Shown here: one piece after another, positions 8,273-17,048 of the stretch
Layout of the letters: the number at the start of each line of letters is the position of its first letter
How positions within the stretch are numbered: position 1 is the first letter of the stretch
Assembly: GCF_021033825.1 (NCBI RefSeq)
Contig: NZ_JAIFXZ010000009.1
Coordinates: forward strand, 1-64,000
Length of the DNA stretch: 64,000 bases
Origin: Dietzia aurantiaca
Lineage (GTDB): Bacteria > Actinomycetota > Actinomycetes > Mycobacteriales > Mycobacteriaceae
Direction of reading: 5' to 3'
Position numbers and translations under genes: made by a program
The notes under the pieces: model-generated
The model's database searches: none
What the model was told of the DNA's origin: nothing
The model's input: the letters and a program-made list of their open reading frames with translations, nothing else

Positions 8273-10054
8273 ATGCCCACGATCAGGTCCCGGTCCGTCC
8301 TCGGCCCCGAACGCCGCGCCGAGGCGTGGCGCAGGCTTTCCGAGGAGACGTTCGACGTCGTGATCGTCGGCGGCGGCGTCGTGGGAACCGGCAGCGCAGT
8401 GGACGCGGCCACCCGCGGACTGAACGTCGCGATGGTCGAGGCCCGGGACTTCGCCGCGGGGACCTCCTCGCGCAGTTCCAAGATGTTCCACGGCGGTTTG
8501 CGTTACCTCGAACAGCTCGACTTCGGACTCGTCGCCGAGGCACTGCACGAGCGCGAACTCAGCATGACCCGACTCGCCCCGCACCTGGTCACCCCCCTGA
8601 AGTTCCTGTTCCCGCTGACCCGCCGCTTCTGGGAACGCCCCTACATGGCCGCCGGCTTCGTCCTCTACGACGTCATGGGCGGCGCCAAGAGCGTGCCCCC
8701 ACAGAAGCACTACAGCCGCGCCGGCGCACACCGCATCGCCCCCGGTCTGCGCGAGGACGTGGTGGTCGGCGGTATCCGCTACTGGGACACCCTCGTCGAC
8801 GACGCGCGGCACACCCTCACCCTGGCCCGCACCGCCGCGCGGCACGGGGCGGTCGTGTCCAACTCGACCCAGGTGATCGGCTACCTGCGTGACGGTGAGC
8901 GGGTCACCGGGGTGCGGGTCAGGGATGCCGAGACGGGCGCGGAGACGGACGTGCGCGCCGGGGTCGTGCTCAACGCCGCCGGCGTGTGGACCGACCAGCT
9001 GCAGCGCATGCTCGGGGACGAGGGCGGCTTCACCGTCCGCGCGTCCAAGGGTGTGCATATCGTCGTGGACCGCGACAAGGTCGACTCGGAGGCCGCGCTG
9101 ATCCTGCGTACCGAGAAATCCGTGTTGTTCATCATCCCGTGGGGCGAGTACTGGATCATCGGCACCACGGACACCGACTGGCAACTCGACCTCGCGCACC
9201 CGGCTGCCACGAGCGCGGACATCGAGTACATCCTCGGCCACGTGAACTCCGTGCTCACCGAGCCGATCACCCGCGAGGACGTGCGCGGCGTGTATGCGGG
9301 GCTGCGGCCGCTGTTGTCCGGCGGCGCCGACTCCACCGCCAAGCTGTCCCGCGAGCACGCCGTCATGACGGTCGCCCCGGGCGCAGTGGTGGTGGCCGGC
9401 GGAAAGTACACCACCTACCGGGTGATGGCCGCCGACGCCGTGGACGCCGCGGTGGCCGAGATGGGGGAGCGGGCCGAGGAGGTGCCGTCGTCGACGACCG
9501 AGCGGATCCCGCTCATGGGCGCCGACGGCTACCCGGCGATGGTCAACCGCGCGGACCGGATCGCGGACGACTACGAGATCCGTGAGGAACAGGTCGAGCA
9601 CCTGCTGGGCCGGTACGGGACCCTCACCGAGGAGGTGCTCGAGATGGCCGCCGATCGTCCCGAGCTTCTCGAGCCGCTCGCCGGGGCGGAGCGGTATCTG
9701 CGCGTCGAGGTGGTCTACGCGGCGGCCGCGGAGGCGGCGCTCCATCTGGAGGACGTCCTGGTGCGGCGCACCCGCATCTCCATGGAGTACCAGCACGGCG
9801 GGGTTGCCTGCGCGCGCGAGGCCGCAGAACTCATGGCCGGGGTCCTCGGCTGGGATGCCGGCCGGGTCGAGCGTGAGGTGGGCCTGTTCGAACAGCGGAT
9901 CGCCGCGGAGGAGGCGAGCCAGGTCACCGAGTCCGACGACGAGGCCGACCGATTTCTGCGCAATGTGCCCGAGGCCCGCGAGTTCCTCACGGACACCTCG
10001 TTCGATCCGGCGGTCGCGGAGCCGGTGGTGGCCGGGTCGGTGGCCGCCGACTGA
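8273..10054 (+). CDS. glpD: FAD-dependent glycerol-3-phosphate dehydrogenase
   Basis: A 593-residue membrane-associated flavoenzyme that oxidises glycerol-3-phosphate to dihydroxyacetone phosphate and feeds electrons to quinone. The FAD motif VIVGGGVVGTG is near residue 25, followed by the family signature SSRSSKMFHGGLRYL. ASKGVHIVVDR, the GTTDTDW segment and VVAGGKYTTYRVMA lie downstream, and a C-terminal helical domain follows after about residue 400. The ATG at 8273 has a GAGGGAG ribosome site (8261-8267) in front. Together with divergent glpK it completes glycerol catabolism. Confidence 0.95.
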   Translation: MPTIRSRSVLGPERRAEAWRRLSEETFDVVIVGGGVVGTGSAVDAATRGLNVAMVEARDFAAGTSSRSSKMFHGGLRYLEQLDFGLVAEALHERELSMTRLAPHLVTPLKFLFPLTRRFWERPYMAAGFVLYDVMGGAKSVPPQKHYSRAGAHRIAPGLREDVVVGGIRYWDTLVDDARHTLTLARTAARHGAVVSNSTQVIGYLRDGERVTGVRVRDAETGAETDVRAGVVLNAAGVWTDQLQRMLGDEGGFTVRASKGVHIVVDRDKVDSEAALILRTEKSVLFIIPWGEYWIIGTTDTDWQLDLAHPAATSADIEYILGHVNSVLTEPITREDVRGVYAGLRPLLSGGADSTAKLSREHAVMTVAPGAVVVAGGKYTTYRVMAADAVDAAVAEMGERAEEVPSSTTERIPLMGADGYPAMVNRADRIADDYEIREEQVEHLLGRYGTLTEEVLEMAADRPELLEPLAGAERYLRVEVVYAAAAEAALHLEDVLVRRTRISMEYQHGGVACAREAAELMAGVLGWDAGRVEREVGLFEQRIAAEEASQVTESDDEADRFLRNVPEAREFLTDTSFDPAVAEPVVAGSVAAD

Positions 10055-10098
10055 CAGCCGCGCGGTCGACACGGCTGCGCTGCGGCAGGCGCCTGAAA

Positions 10099-10150
10099 CA
10101 CGAGAATCCGCTGCCCCGGATCAGACGTCCGGGTAGCGGATTCTCGCGTG
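10099..10150. repeat. hairpin palindrome with the ATCCGCTACCC word, between convergent glpD and accA3
   Basis: The left arm CGAGAATCCGCT (10101-10112) pairs perfectly with AGCGGATTCTCG (10134-10145). After a one-base bulge the pairing continues through CCCGGA. The outer part of both arms reads CAC/GTG. The core word ATCCGCTACCC/GGGTAGCGGAT recurs four times in the next convergent gap at 20.3 kb, so this is part of a dispersed family. It may also terminate both genes. Confidence 0.7.
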
Positions 10151-10206
10151 TGCCTGGTCAGGCGGGGGCGACGGCGCCGACCGGCAGGTCCGGCGCCGTC
10201 AGCAGA

Positions 10207-11994
10207 TCACTTGATCTCGCAGAGCACCGTGCCCTGGGTCACGGCGGCGCCGGCTTCGACGGACAGGTCGGTGATGACACCGTCCTTGTGCGCGGTGACC
10301 GGGTTCTCCATCTTCATGGCCTCGAGCACGGCGACCATCTCGCCGGCCTTGACCTCCTGGCCCTCCTCGACGGCCACCTTGACGACGGTGCCCTGCATGG
10401 GGGCCGACACGGCGTCACCGGACGCGGCGGCACCGGCAGCGCCGCCACGGGTGCGGGACTTGGCCTTGCGACGGACCGTGCCACCGTTGTGCGAGCCGCC
10501 GAAGGCGAGATCACCGGGCAGCGAGACCTCGACGCGACGGCCGTCCACCTCGACGACGACCTTCTTGCGCTCCACGGGCTCGTCCTCGTCAGCCGGGGCA
10601 CCGGTCGGCGTCCACGGCTCGATCGGGTTGTCCCACTCCTCTTCGATCCACTTGGTGTAGACGTCGAAGCTCTTGCCGTCACCGACGAACGCCGGGTTGG
10701 CGACGATGTGAGCGTGGAACGGCACGACCGTGGCCATGCCCTCGATCTTGTACTCGGCCAGGGCGCGGGCCGAGCGGGCGAGCGCCTGGTCGCGGTCCTC
10801 GCCCCACACGATCAGCTTGGCGAGCATGGAGTCGAACTGGCCACCGATGGTGTCGCCCTGCTCGACGCCGGAGTCCATGCGGACGCCCGGTCCGGCCGGC
10901 TCCTCGTAGGTGGTGATGGTGCCGGGGGCGGGAAGGAAGCCACGGCCGGCGTCCTCGCCGTTGATCCGGAACTCGAACGCGTGGCCGCGGGGCTCGGGGT
11001 CCTCGGTGAACTCGAGCACCTCGCCCTCGGCGATCTTGAACTGCTGCAGCACCAGGTCGATGCCAGCGGTCTCCTCGGTGATGGGGTGCTCCACCTGGAG
11101 GCGGGTGTTGACCTCGAGGAACGAGATCGTGTCGCCCTGGACCATGTACTCGACGGTGCCGGCGCCGTAGTAGCCGGCCTCCTTGCAGATGCGCTTGGCG
11201 GACTCGTGGATCCGGCTGCGCTGGTCGTCGGTGAGGAACGGGGCCGGGGCCTCCTCGACGAGCTTCTGGAACCGGCGCTGCAGGGTGCAGTCGCGCGTAC
11301 CGGCCACGACGACGTTGCCGTGCTGGTCGGCGAGGACCTGCGCCTCGACGTGGCGGGCCTTGTCGAGGTACTGCTCGACGAAGCACTCGCCGCGGCCGAA
11401 GGCGGCGACGGCCTCACGGGTGGCCGACTCGAAGAGCTCGGCGACCTCCTCCATCTTGTGCGCGACCTTCATGCCGCGACCGCCGCCACCGAAGGCAGCC
11501 TTGATGGCGATGGGCAGACCGTACTGCTCGGCGAACTTGACCACCTCGTCGGCATTGGCGACAGGGTCCTTGGTGCCGGCGGCCATGGGGGCCTCGGCGC
11601 GCTCGGCGATGTGGCGCGCGGTGACCTTGTCACCGAGGTCGCGGATGGCGTGCGGCGGCGGGCCGATCCAGATCAGACCGGCGTCGATGACGGCCTGCGC
11701 GAAGTCGGCGTTCTCGGAGAGGAAACCGTAGCCGGGGTGGATCGCGTCGGCGCCGGACTTGGCCGCGGCGTCGAGGATCTTGTCGAACACGAGGTACGAC
11801 TCGGCGGACGTGGTGCCGCCGAGCGCGAATGCCTCATCCGCCAGCTTGACGAACAGTGCGTCGGCGTCGGGCTCGGCGTATACGGCCACGCTGGCCAGAC
11901 CGGCGTCCTTCGCCGCACGGATCACACGGACGGCGATCTCGCCGCGGTTGGCGACGAGGACCTTCGTGATATGAGAGCTGGCATGACTGGGCAC
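10207..11994 (-). CDS. accA3: acyl-CoA carboxylase alpha chain (biotin carboxylase plus biotin carrier)
   Basis: A 595-residue biotinylated subunit. The biotin carboxylase domain begins [17 protein letters not shown] and has the ATP-grasp glycine loop [10 protein letters not shown], with [15 protein letters not shown] near residue 300. A linker with a Lys/Arg/Gly/Ala-rich segment leads to the C-terminal carrier domain with the biotinyl-lysine motif EAMKMEN. It supplies carboxyl-biotin to several beta subunits for malonyl- and methylmalonyl-CoA, precursors of fatty and mycolic acids. The GTG at 11994 is preceded by AGGAGG (12006-12001). BirA, encoded 3.6 kb away, should biotinylate it. Confidence 0.95.
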   Translation of the reverse strand: MPSHASSHITKVLVANRGEIAVRVIRAAKDAGLASVAVYAEPDADALFVKLADEAFALGGTTSAESYLVFDKILDAAAKSGADAIHPGYGFLSENADFAQAVIDAGLIWIGPPPHAIRDLGDKVTARHIAERAEAPMAAGTKDPVANADEVVKFAEQYGLPIAIKAAFGGGGRGMKVAHKMEEVAELFESATREAVAAFGRGECFVEQYLDKARHVEAQVLADQHGNVVVAGTRDCTLQRRFQKLVEEAPAPFLTDDQRSRIHESAKRICKEAGYYGAGTVEYMVQGDTISFLEVNTRLQVEHPITEETAGIDLVLQQFKIAEGEVLEFTEDPEPRGHAFEFRINGEDAGRGFLPAPGTITTYEEPAGPGVRMDSGVEQGDTIGGQFDSMLAKLIVWGEDRDQALARSARALAEYKIEGMATVVPFHAHIVANPAFVGDGKSFDVYTKWIEEEWDNPIEPWTPTGAPADEDEPVERKKVVVEVDGRRVEVSLPGDLAFGGSHNGGTVRRKAKSRTRGGAAGAAASGDAVSAPMQGTVVKVAVEEGQEVKAGEMVAVLEAMKMENPVTAHKDGVITDLSVEAGAAVTQGTVLCEIK

Positions 11995-12180
11995 TCAGGG
12001 CCTCCTGATGATGGACGTCTGAAACGACGGTGTCCCCGATGGGCCCACCGATATTCCTTCGCAGTCTAATGAGAGGCCTCCCTCATGTGTGGTGTTGGGG
12101 GTCACCGGGTGCGATGGCGGGGGAGGGGCCGTGAATCCGCTATCGCTCTGACCTGCGGCGCGGCCGACGCGGCGTCGATC

Positions 12181-12891
12181 TCACGGCCGCAACTCGGGCC
12201 GCCAGAGGCTGTGCGCGTGTATCCCGGCGTCCTCGAGGAGCCGCCGCAGCAACGGAAGGCTGAGCCCGATGACGCTCGACGGGTCGCCGTCGATGCGGTC
12301 GATGAACCAGCCGCCGAGCGACTCGATCGTGAACGCCCCCGCGCACTCGAGAGGTTCGCCCGTGCGGAGGTAGACGTCGAGGTCCGCATCGGAGGGTGCG
12401 CCGAAATGGACCGTGGTGTCCGAGGTGTCCGCGCCGGTGTAGGTGACGACGACAACGCTGTCGTCGTCGTCACCTACACCGGGAACAGCCCCGCCGCCGA
12501 GGTCGGCGACCAGCATCGCGTGTCCGGTGAGCAGCACCCCGTGCCGGCCGCGCATCCGGCGCCACCGCTCCATCGCGCGCTCGTAGGTGTGCGGCTTGCC
12601 CTCCAGTTGGCCGTCGACCAGCAGCATCGAATCGCAACCCACCACGACCAGTGAGGTGGCCCCGGCGGCGCGGGCCTCGGCGGCGAGCGCCGCGCCCTCA
12701 CGGTCCATGACGTCCTGCGCCTTGGCCCGGGCCAACTCCTCCACCACGCGGACGTGCGGCGTGCCCGGCGGGAGGGAGGCCTGGAGGGCGTCCTCGTCGA
12801 CACGGGAGGGTCGGACGACCGGATCCACCCCGGCCTGCTCGAGGATCCGCAGGCGGGACGGGGAGGCGGAGGCCAGGACGAAGGAGATCAT
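12181..12891 (-). CDS. maf: Maf-family nucleoside triphosphate pyrophosphatase
   Basis: A 236-residue house-cleaning pyrophosphatase. The family signature LASASPSRLRIL is at the N-terminus, the catalytic Asp segment is VGCDSMLLVDGQLEGKP, and FIDRIDGDPSSVIGLSLPLL closes the active site. A loop near residues 140-165 is unusually acidic and repetitive (GDDDDSVVVV). The ATG at 12891 has a TACGCT -10 box at 12903-12898 on the same strand, 6 nt away, so a leaderless mRNA is likely although the cupin gene ends only 21 nt upstream. In relatives maf also sits between accA3 and accE/accD5. Confidence 0.9.
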   Translation of the reverse strand: MISFVLASASPSRLRILEQAGVDPVVRPSRVDEDALQASLPPGTPHVRVVEELARAKAQDVMDREGAALAAEARAAGATSLVVVGCDSMLLVDGQLEGKPHTYERAMERWRRMRGRHGVLLTGHAMLVADLGGGAVPGVGDDDDSVVVVTYTGADTSDTTVHFGAPSDADLDVYLRTGEPLECAGAFTIESLGGWFIDRIDGDPSSVIGLSLPLLRRLLEDAGIHAHSLWRPELRP

Positions 12892-12897
12892 GGGCTC

Positions 12898-12903
12898 AGC
12901 GTA
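12898..12903 (-). promoter_or_regulatory. -10 box of a leaderless maf transcript
   Basis: TACGCT on the minus strand, 6 nt before the maf ATG, matches the actinobacterial TANNNT form. No convincing -35 element is seen. Confidence 0.4.
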
Positions 12904-12912
12904 GCGAGCCGC

Positions 12913-13344
12913 TCACTCACGCGGCAGGAGCATCGTGACGGTCAGCGTGGTGGGCTCGAGGGCCCGCACCCGGTGACGCAGCTTAGGCGTGAGGTGCAGA
13001 ATCTCGCCCGGTCTTAGCCGGATCGTGCGATCGGGGAGTCCGAAGTCCACCCGGCCCCGCAGGATCTGGATGAGCACCGGGTGGAACGCCGCGTGGTCAG
13101 GTAGTTCCTGGCCCTCGCCGAACTCGAACGCGACGATCTTGGTGGTCTCGTCCTGGTGGACGATCGAGGCCCCGGGGCGCTCGGGCGCGGGATCGGCCCG
13201 GCCGATCACGTCCGTGTGGTGCGTCGCGGTGCCCTCGTCCGTTCCGGCGCGGCGACCGTGCTCGCGATCCTCGCGGCCGGGTTCGCGGGCGGCCGCGGCG
13301 CTGTCGGCCGTGCCGGGTGCCGGGGCGGCGTCTTCCGTGGTCAT
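12913..13344 (-). CDS. small cupin-domain protein
   Basis: A 143-residue protein. The first 50 or so residues are Ala/Glu/Gly-rich and probably disordered. The rest is a single cupin barrel with HPVLIQILRGRVDFGL and LRPGEILHLTPKLRHRVRAL, corresponding to cupin motifs 1 and 2. Histidines are present in motif 2 (LHLTPKLRH), so a metal site is possible. The start ATG at 13344 has a strong GAGGAGG site upstream. It lies between accE and maf, a position not occupied in the mycobacterial order as I recall it. Substrate and role are unknown. Confidence 0.75.
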   Translation of the reverse strand: MTTEDAAPAPGTADSAAAAREPGREDREHGRRAGTDEGTATHHTDVIGRADPAPERPGASIVHQDETTKIVAFEFGEGQELPDHAAFHPVLIQILRGRVDFGLPDRTIRLRPGEILHLTPKLRHRVRALEPTTLTVTMLLPRE

Positions 13345-13408
13345 GTCGGGTCCTCCTCGGGGCCGGATATGCGCCAGCCTACTGCCGAGTGGGGGCCCGG
13401 AAACGGCG

Positions 13409-13446
13409 GCGGCCCCGGCCTCCCTCGTGGGGGAGGCCGGGGCCGC
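13409..13446. terminator. strong hairpin between accE and the cupin gene
   Basis: A perfect GC-rich inverted repeat with 16-bp arms (13409-13424 and 13431-13446, core GGCCCCGGCCTCCC) and a 6-nt loop. It lies 38 nt after the accE stop, as expected for termination of the leftward accD5-accE operon. No U-tract follows on that strand. Confidence 0.7.
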
Positions 13447-13483
13447 GGCGTGGACCGGTGGGTCCTCTCTCACCGACTGACCG

Positions 13484-13741
13484 TCAGTACTGCCGGCGGT
13501 TGAGGAACGAGCTCGGGTTGTAGCCGAACGGTGGCCGGAGGCGGTCCTCGTAGGAGCCCCAGTCGTTCTTGATCCCGTTGTGGCTCTCGCCCGCGTGCGC
13601 GGCGTTGCCCTCGGCGGTCGCGAAGACCGCCGTGAGGATGCCCACCTCGACCGCGGACGGGTTGCCACCGACGACCTGGAAGAACGGCTTCTCCTGCTTG
13701 GTGGCGTCGCCCGTGTCGGCCGTGCTCTGCTCGCCGGTCAC
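13484..13741 (-). CDS. accE: acyl-CoA carboxylase epsilon subunit
   Basis: An 85-residue accessory subunit that, in relatives, binds the AccA3-AccD5 complex and raises its activity. The N-terminal 20 residues are polar and probably disordered. The conserved core [20 protein letters not shown] and the C-terminal aromatic tail ([14 protein letters not shown]) identify the family. The GTG start overlaps the accD5 stop in a GTGA, so translation is coupled and subunit ratios can be matched. Confidence 0.88.
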   Translation of the reverse strand: MTGEQSTADTGDATKQEKPFFQVVGGNPSAVEVGILTAVFATAEGNAAHAGESHNGIKNDWGSYEDRLRPPFGYNPSSFLNRRQY

Positions 13742-15387
13742 AGCGGGATGTTCCCGTGCTTCTTGGCGGGCACCTCGACGACCTTGCGGTCGAGCAGGCG
13801 CAGCGCCTGGGCCACCTGGAGGCGGGTGTGCGACGGCGGGATGACCGCGTCGACGTACCCGCGCTCGGCGGCGACGTACGGGTTGACGAGGGTGTCCTCG
13901 TACTCGGCCTGCAGCTTCAGACGCAGTGCGTCGACGTCCTCACCGTTCGCCGCGGCCTCCTTGAGCTGCGGGCGGTAGACGAACCCGACGGCGCCGGAGG
14001 CGCCCATGACGGCGATCTCGGCGGTGGGCCAGGCCAGGTTGATGTCCGCGCCCATGTGCTTGGAGCCCATGACGTCGTACGCGCCGCCGTAGGCCTTACG
14101 GGTGATGACGGTGACCTTGCCGACCGTCGCCTCGCCGTAGGCGTAGAGCAGCTTGGCGCCGCGACGGATGATGCCGTCGAACTCCTGGCCGGTGCCGGGC
14201 AGGAAGCCCGGAACGTCGACCAGGGTGAGGATCGGGACGTTGAAGGCGTCGCAGGTGCGGACGAACCGCGCGGCCTTCTCGGAGGCCTTGATGTCGAGGC
14301 AGCCCGCGAACTGGGTGGGCTGATTGGCGACGATGCCGACGCTGCGGCCCTCGACGCGACCGAAGCCGACGATGACGTTCATCGCGTACTGGCCCTGGAC
14401 CTCGAGGAACTCGGCGTCATCCACGATGTGGCCGATGACCTCGTGCATGTCGTACGGGCTGTTCGACGAGTCCGGGATGATCGTGTCGAGCTCGAGGTCC
14501 TCGGGGGTGAGGTTGTCCTCGATGGCGCCCTCGGCGACCGGGAACGGGAAGCGCGGCGCCTCCGCACGGTTGTTGCTCGGCAGGTACGAGAGCAGGTCCT
14601 TGACGTAGTCGAGGGCGTCCTGCTCGTCGGCGGCGGTGTAGTGGGACACGCCGGACTTGGTCATGTGCGTGTTGGCCCCGCCCAGCTCCTCCTGGGTGAC
14701 CTCCTCGCCGGTGACCGTCTTGATGACGTCCGGGCCCGTGACGAACATCTGCGAGGTCTTGTCGACCATCACGGTGAAGTCGGTGAGGGCGGGGGAGTAG
14801 ACGTGGCCGCCGGCTGACGGGCCCATGATCAGGGAGATCTGCGGGATGACGCCGGAGGACAAAACGTTGCGGTGGAAGATCTCGCCGTACAGGCCGAGCG
14901 AGACGACGCCCTCCTGGATTCGGGCGCCGGCACCGTGGTTGATGCCGATCATCGGGCGGCCGGTCTTGAGCGCCAGGTCCATGACCTTGACGATCTTCTC
15001 GCCGTAGACCTCGCCGAGCGAGCCGCCGAACACGGTGGCGTCCTGCGAGAAGATGCACACGGCGCGGCCGTCGATGGTGCCGTAGCCGGTGATCACGCCG
15101 TCGCCCAGCGGGCGGCGCTCGGCCAGTCCGAAGGTGGTGGCGCGGTGACGGGCCAGCGCGTCGATCTCCACGAAGGAGCCCGGGTCGAGGAGATTCTCGA
15201 TCCGCTCGCGGGCCGTCAGCAGGCCCTTGTCGTGGGTCCTGTCGATCGCGGCCTGTCCCATCGGGGCGCGGGCCTCGTCGAGGCGGCGCCGCAACTCGGA
15301 CAGCTTCCCGGCGGTGGTGTGGATGTCGGGGGTCGCGGCGTCCGTGGGGACGTCGGCGCTCACGTCCGGTTCTGAGGCAGTCGTCAT
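13738..15387 (-). CDS. accD5: acyl-CoA carboxylase beta chain (carboxyltransferase)
   Basis: A 549-residue carboxyltransferase that moves the carboxyl group from biotin on AccA3 to propionyl-CoA or acetyl-CoA. The N-terminal crotonase-like half contains [14 protein letters not shown] and the oxyanion segment [12 protein letters not shown]; the C-terminal half contains [12 protein letters not shown] and [21 protein letters not shown]. Length and sequence fit AccD5-type propionyl-CoA carboxylase. The ATG at 15387 begins [13 protein letters not shown], a disordered tail. It is the first gene of the accD5-accE operon and is divergent from birA. Confidence 0.95.
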   Translation of the reverse strand: MTTASEPDVSADVPTDAATPDIHTTAGKLSELRRRLDEARAPMGQAAIDRTHDKGLLTARERIENLLDPGSFVEIDALARHRATTFGLAERRPLGDGVITGYGTIDGRAVCIFSQDATVFGGSLGEVYGEKIVKVMDLALKTGRPMIGINHGAGARIQEGVVSLGLYGEIFHRNVLSSGVIPQISLIMGPSAGGHVYSPALTDFTVMVDKTSQMFVTGPDVIKTVTGEEVTQEELGGANTHMTKSGVSHYTAADEQDALDYVKDLLSYLPSNNRAEAPRFPFPVAEGAIEDNLTPEDLELDTIIPDSSNSPYDMHEVIGHIVDDAEFLEVQGQYAMNVIVGFGRVEGRSVGIVANQPTQFAGCLDIKASEKAARFVRTCDAFNVPILTLVDVPGFLPGTGQEFDGIIRRGAKLLYAYGEATVGKVTVITRKAYGGAYDVMGSKHMGADINLAWPTAEIAVMGASGAVGFVYRPQLKEAAANGEDVDALRLKLQAEYEDTLVNPYVAAERGYVDAVIPPSHTRLQVAQALRLLDRKVVEVPAKKHGNIPL

Positions 15388-15552
15388 GTTGCAAGACTCT
15401 AACGAGTCAGTCCCGTCCGTGGCGACGTGACCCGGCCTACATCCCCCGACAGGCGACCCCGCCGCCCTCGTGAGGGAGCCCGTTCAGCCCCGGCGGGGCG
15501 CGTCTGACCGGGCACGGGGCGCGCGCGGGCGCGGGATGTCGTACCGGCGACC

Positions 15553-15558
15553 TACATT
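15553..15558 (+). promoter_or_regulatory. -10 box for a leaderless birA transcript
   Basis: TACATT ends 7 nt before an in-frame GTG at 15566. This is the spacing at which the first transcribed base would be the G of the start codon. It argues for the 15566 start over the ATG at 15536. Confidence 0.45.
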
Positions 15559-15565
15559 GGAAGAC

Positions 15566-16459
15566 GTGCATGCCGACCCCGCAACCGTCACCCCGCCCAG
15601 GCTGGACGCCGCCGCGCTCCGCCACGCCCTGGTGGAGGTCGCCGGTGCGCCGTACACCTCTCTCGACGTCGTGGACGAGATCGGATCCACCAACGCCGAG
15701 CTGCTTGCGCGTGCGGCGGACGGGGCCCCGGACCGGAGTGTGCTGTTGGCCGAGTACCAGGCCTCGGGCCGCGGTCGACTCGGTCGCGAGTGGACGGCCC
15801 CGCCCCGGACCCAGGTCGCCGTGAGCATCCTGCTGCGGCCCGGTGCCGTCACGCCCACGCTCTTCGGGTGGCTGCCGCTGGTGACCGGCCTGGCCGTGCG
15901 GGACGGGCTGCGCGAGGCCGCCGGGGTGGACGCCACGCTCAAATGGCCCAACGACGTCCTGATCGAGGGGCGCAAGCTGTCCGGCATCCTCGCGGAGATG
16001 ACCACCGTGCCCGCGGCCGGGGACTTCCGGGTGCGGCTGCCCGCGGTCGTGGTGGGCGTCGGAATCAACATCTCGCTCACGCAGGACCAGCTCCCGGTCC
16101 CGCACGCCACCTCACTCACGCTCGCCGGGGGCTCGGCGGACCGGGACGCGATCGCCCGTGCCGTACTGGAGGCACTCGCGCTGCGTCACCAGCAGTGGCG
16201 GGAGTGCGAACGGGGCAGCGGTTCGACCATCTCGGACGAACTCATGTCGACCTACACGGAGGCCTGCTCGACCATCGGGGCCGAGGTCCGCGTCGAGATG
16301 CCCGGGGACATCGTCAGGACCGGACGGGCGGCGAGGGTGGACCGGGAGGGCCGGCTCGTCGTCGTCCCCCACGAGGGCGGGGCCTCCGGCGAGGAGTTCG
16401 CCGTCGCGGCCGGGGACGTCACCCACGTCCGCGGCGCCGGCGGTCGGTGGGGCGGCTGA
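15566..16459 (+). CDS. birA: biotin-[acetyl-CoA-carboxylase] ligase
   Basis: Activates biotin to biotinyl-AMP and attaches it to the carrier lysine of AccA3. Of the 297 residues, the catalytic domain shows SLDVVDEIGSTN, the biotin/AMP loop SGRGRLGREWTAPP, and KWPNDVLIEGRKLSGILAE. The C-terminal beta domain follows. There is no N-terminal DNA-binding domain, so it is an enzyme only, not a repressor. The GTG at 15566 is chosen because of the leaderless -10 box; an ATG at 15536 would add 10 residues. It stands next to accD5-accE and close to its substrate. Confidence 0.93.
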   Translation: MHADPATVTPPRLDAAALRHALVEVAGAPYTSLDVVDEIGSTNAELLARAADGAPDRSVLLAEYQASGRGRLGREWTAPPRTQVAVSILLRPGAVTPTLFGWLPLVTGLAVRDGLREAAGVDATLKWPNDVLIEGRKLSGILAEMTTVPAAGDFRVRLPAVVVGVGINISLTQDQLPVPHATSLTLAGGSADRDAIARAVLEALALRHQQWRECERGSGSTISDELMSTYTEACSTIGAEVRVEMPGDIVRTGRAARVDREGRLVVVPHEGGASGEEFAVAAGDVTHVRGAGGRWGG

Positions 16460-16462
16460 CCC

Positions 16463-17026
16463 GTGGGGTTCGTCCGAACGGTCGTCGCGCCGGGGGAGGC
16501 GCTGATCGTCCACACCCACCCCCACTGGCGGCAGCTCATCCGACCCGCGCTGGTCGCCGTCGTCGCCGCCGGGCTGGCCGGGATCGCCGGCGGGTTCATC
16601 GAAGCGCAGATCCCGGACCCGTCCGACCGCAGCGTCACCTGGGCCATGGTCGCGGTGATGTACCTGCTCGTCGTGCTGCGACTGGCGCTGTGGCCGGCGG
16701 TCCGCTGGGCGCGCACAGACCTGATCGTCACCGACGAACGCGTGCTCTACCGGCCGGCCGGCTCGTCGCGAAAGTGCGTCGACGTGCCGTTGCGGCGCAT
16801 CAGCGCGGTCCGGTTCCGGCACACCCTCAGCGACCGCGCGATGGGCACCGGCTGTCTGATCCTCGAGCTCGGACACCTGCCGCCGGTGGAGATCGAGGAC
16901 GTTCCCGAGGTGGCCCGAGTCCACGCCGCCGTGTACGACGAACTTCTCCGGCTCCCGCCCCCGCCGCCGCCCACTCCGCTCGCTCCGGCGCCCCGGTTCC
17001 GCTGGGGGCTTCCGGGGCGTAGGTGA
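16463..17026 (+). CDS. membrane protein with bacterial PH domain (Rv3278c type)
   Basis: A 187-residue protein that starts with GTG 3 nt after birA, so it is probably co-transcribed. Two hydrophobic helices (about residues 26-48 and 58-80) form a hairpin in the membrane. They are followed by a cytosolic bPH_2-like domain with DLIVTDERVLYRPAG and PLRRISAVRF. The C-terminus ends in a Pro-rich, basic tail. The function of this conserved family is unknown; the same neighbour is found beside birA and purK in mycobacteria. Confidence 0.8.
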   Translation: MGFVRTVVAPGEALIVHTHPHWRQLIRPALVAVVAAGLAGIAGGFIEAQIPDPSDRSVTWAMVAVMYLLVVLRLALWPAVRWARTDLIVTDERVLYRPAGSSRKCVDVPLRRISAVRFRHTLSDRAMGTGCLILELGHLPPVEIEDVPEVARVHAAVYDELLRLPPPPPPTPLAPAPRFRWGLPGRR

Positions 17027-17048
17027 GCACCCCGCTCCTCGTGAGACG

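Noticed and set aside
8201-10072. A 623-codon open frame antisense to glpD
   Set aside because: His/Arg/Gly/Asp-rich composition typical of antisense frames; the glpD family motifs are intact on the plus strand.
10150-12069. A 639-codon open frame antisense to accA3
   Set aside because: It mirrors the codon periodicity of accA3 on the other strand, has no ribosome site and resembles no known protein. Long antisense frames are expected at this GC content.
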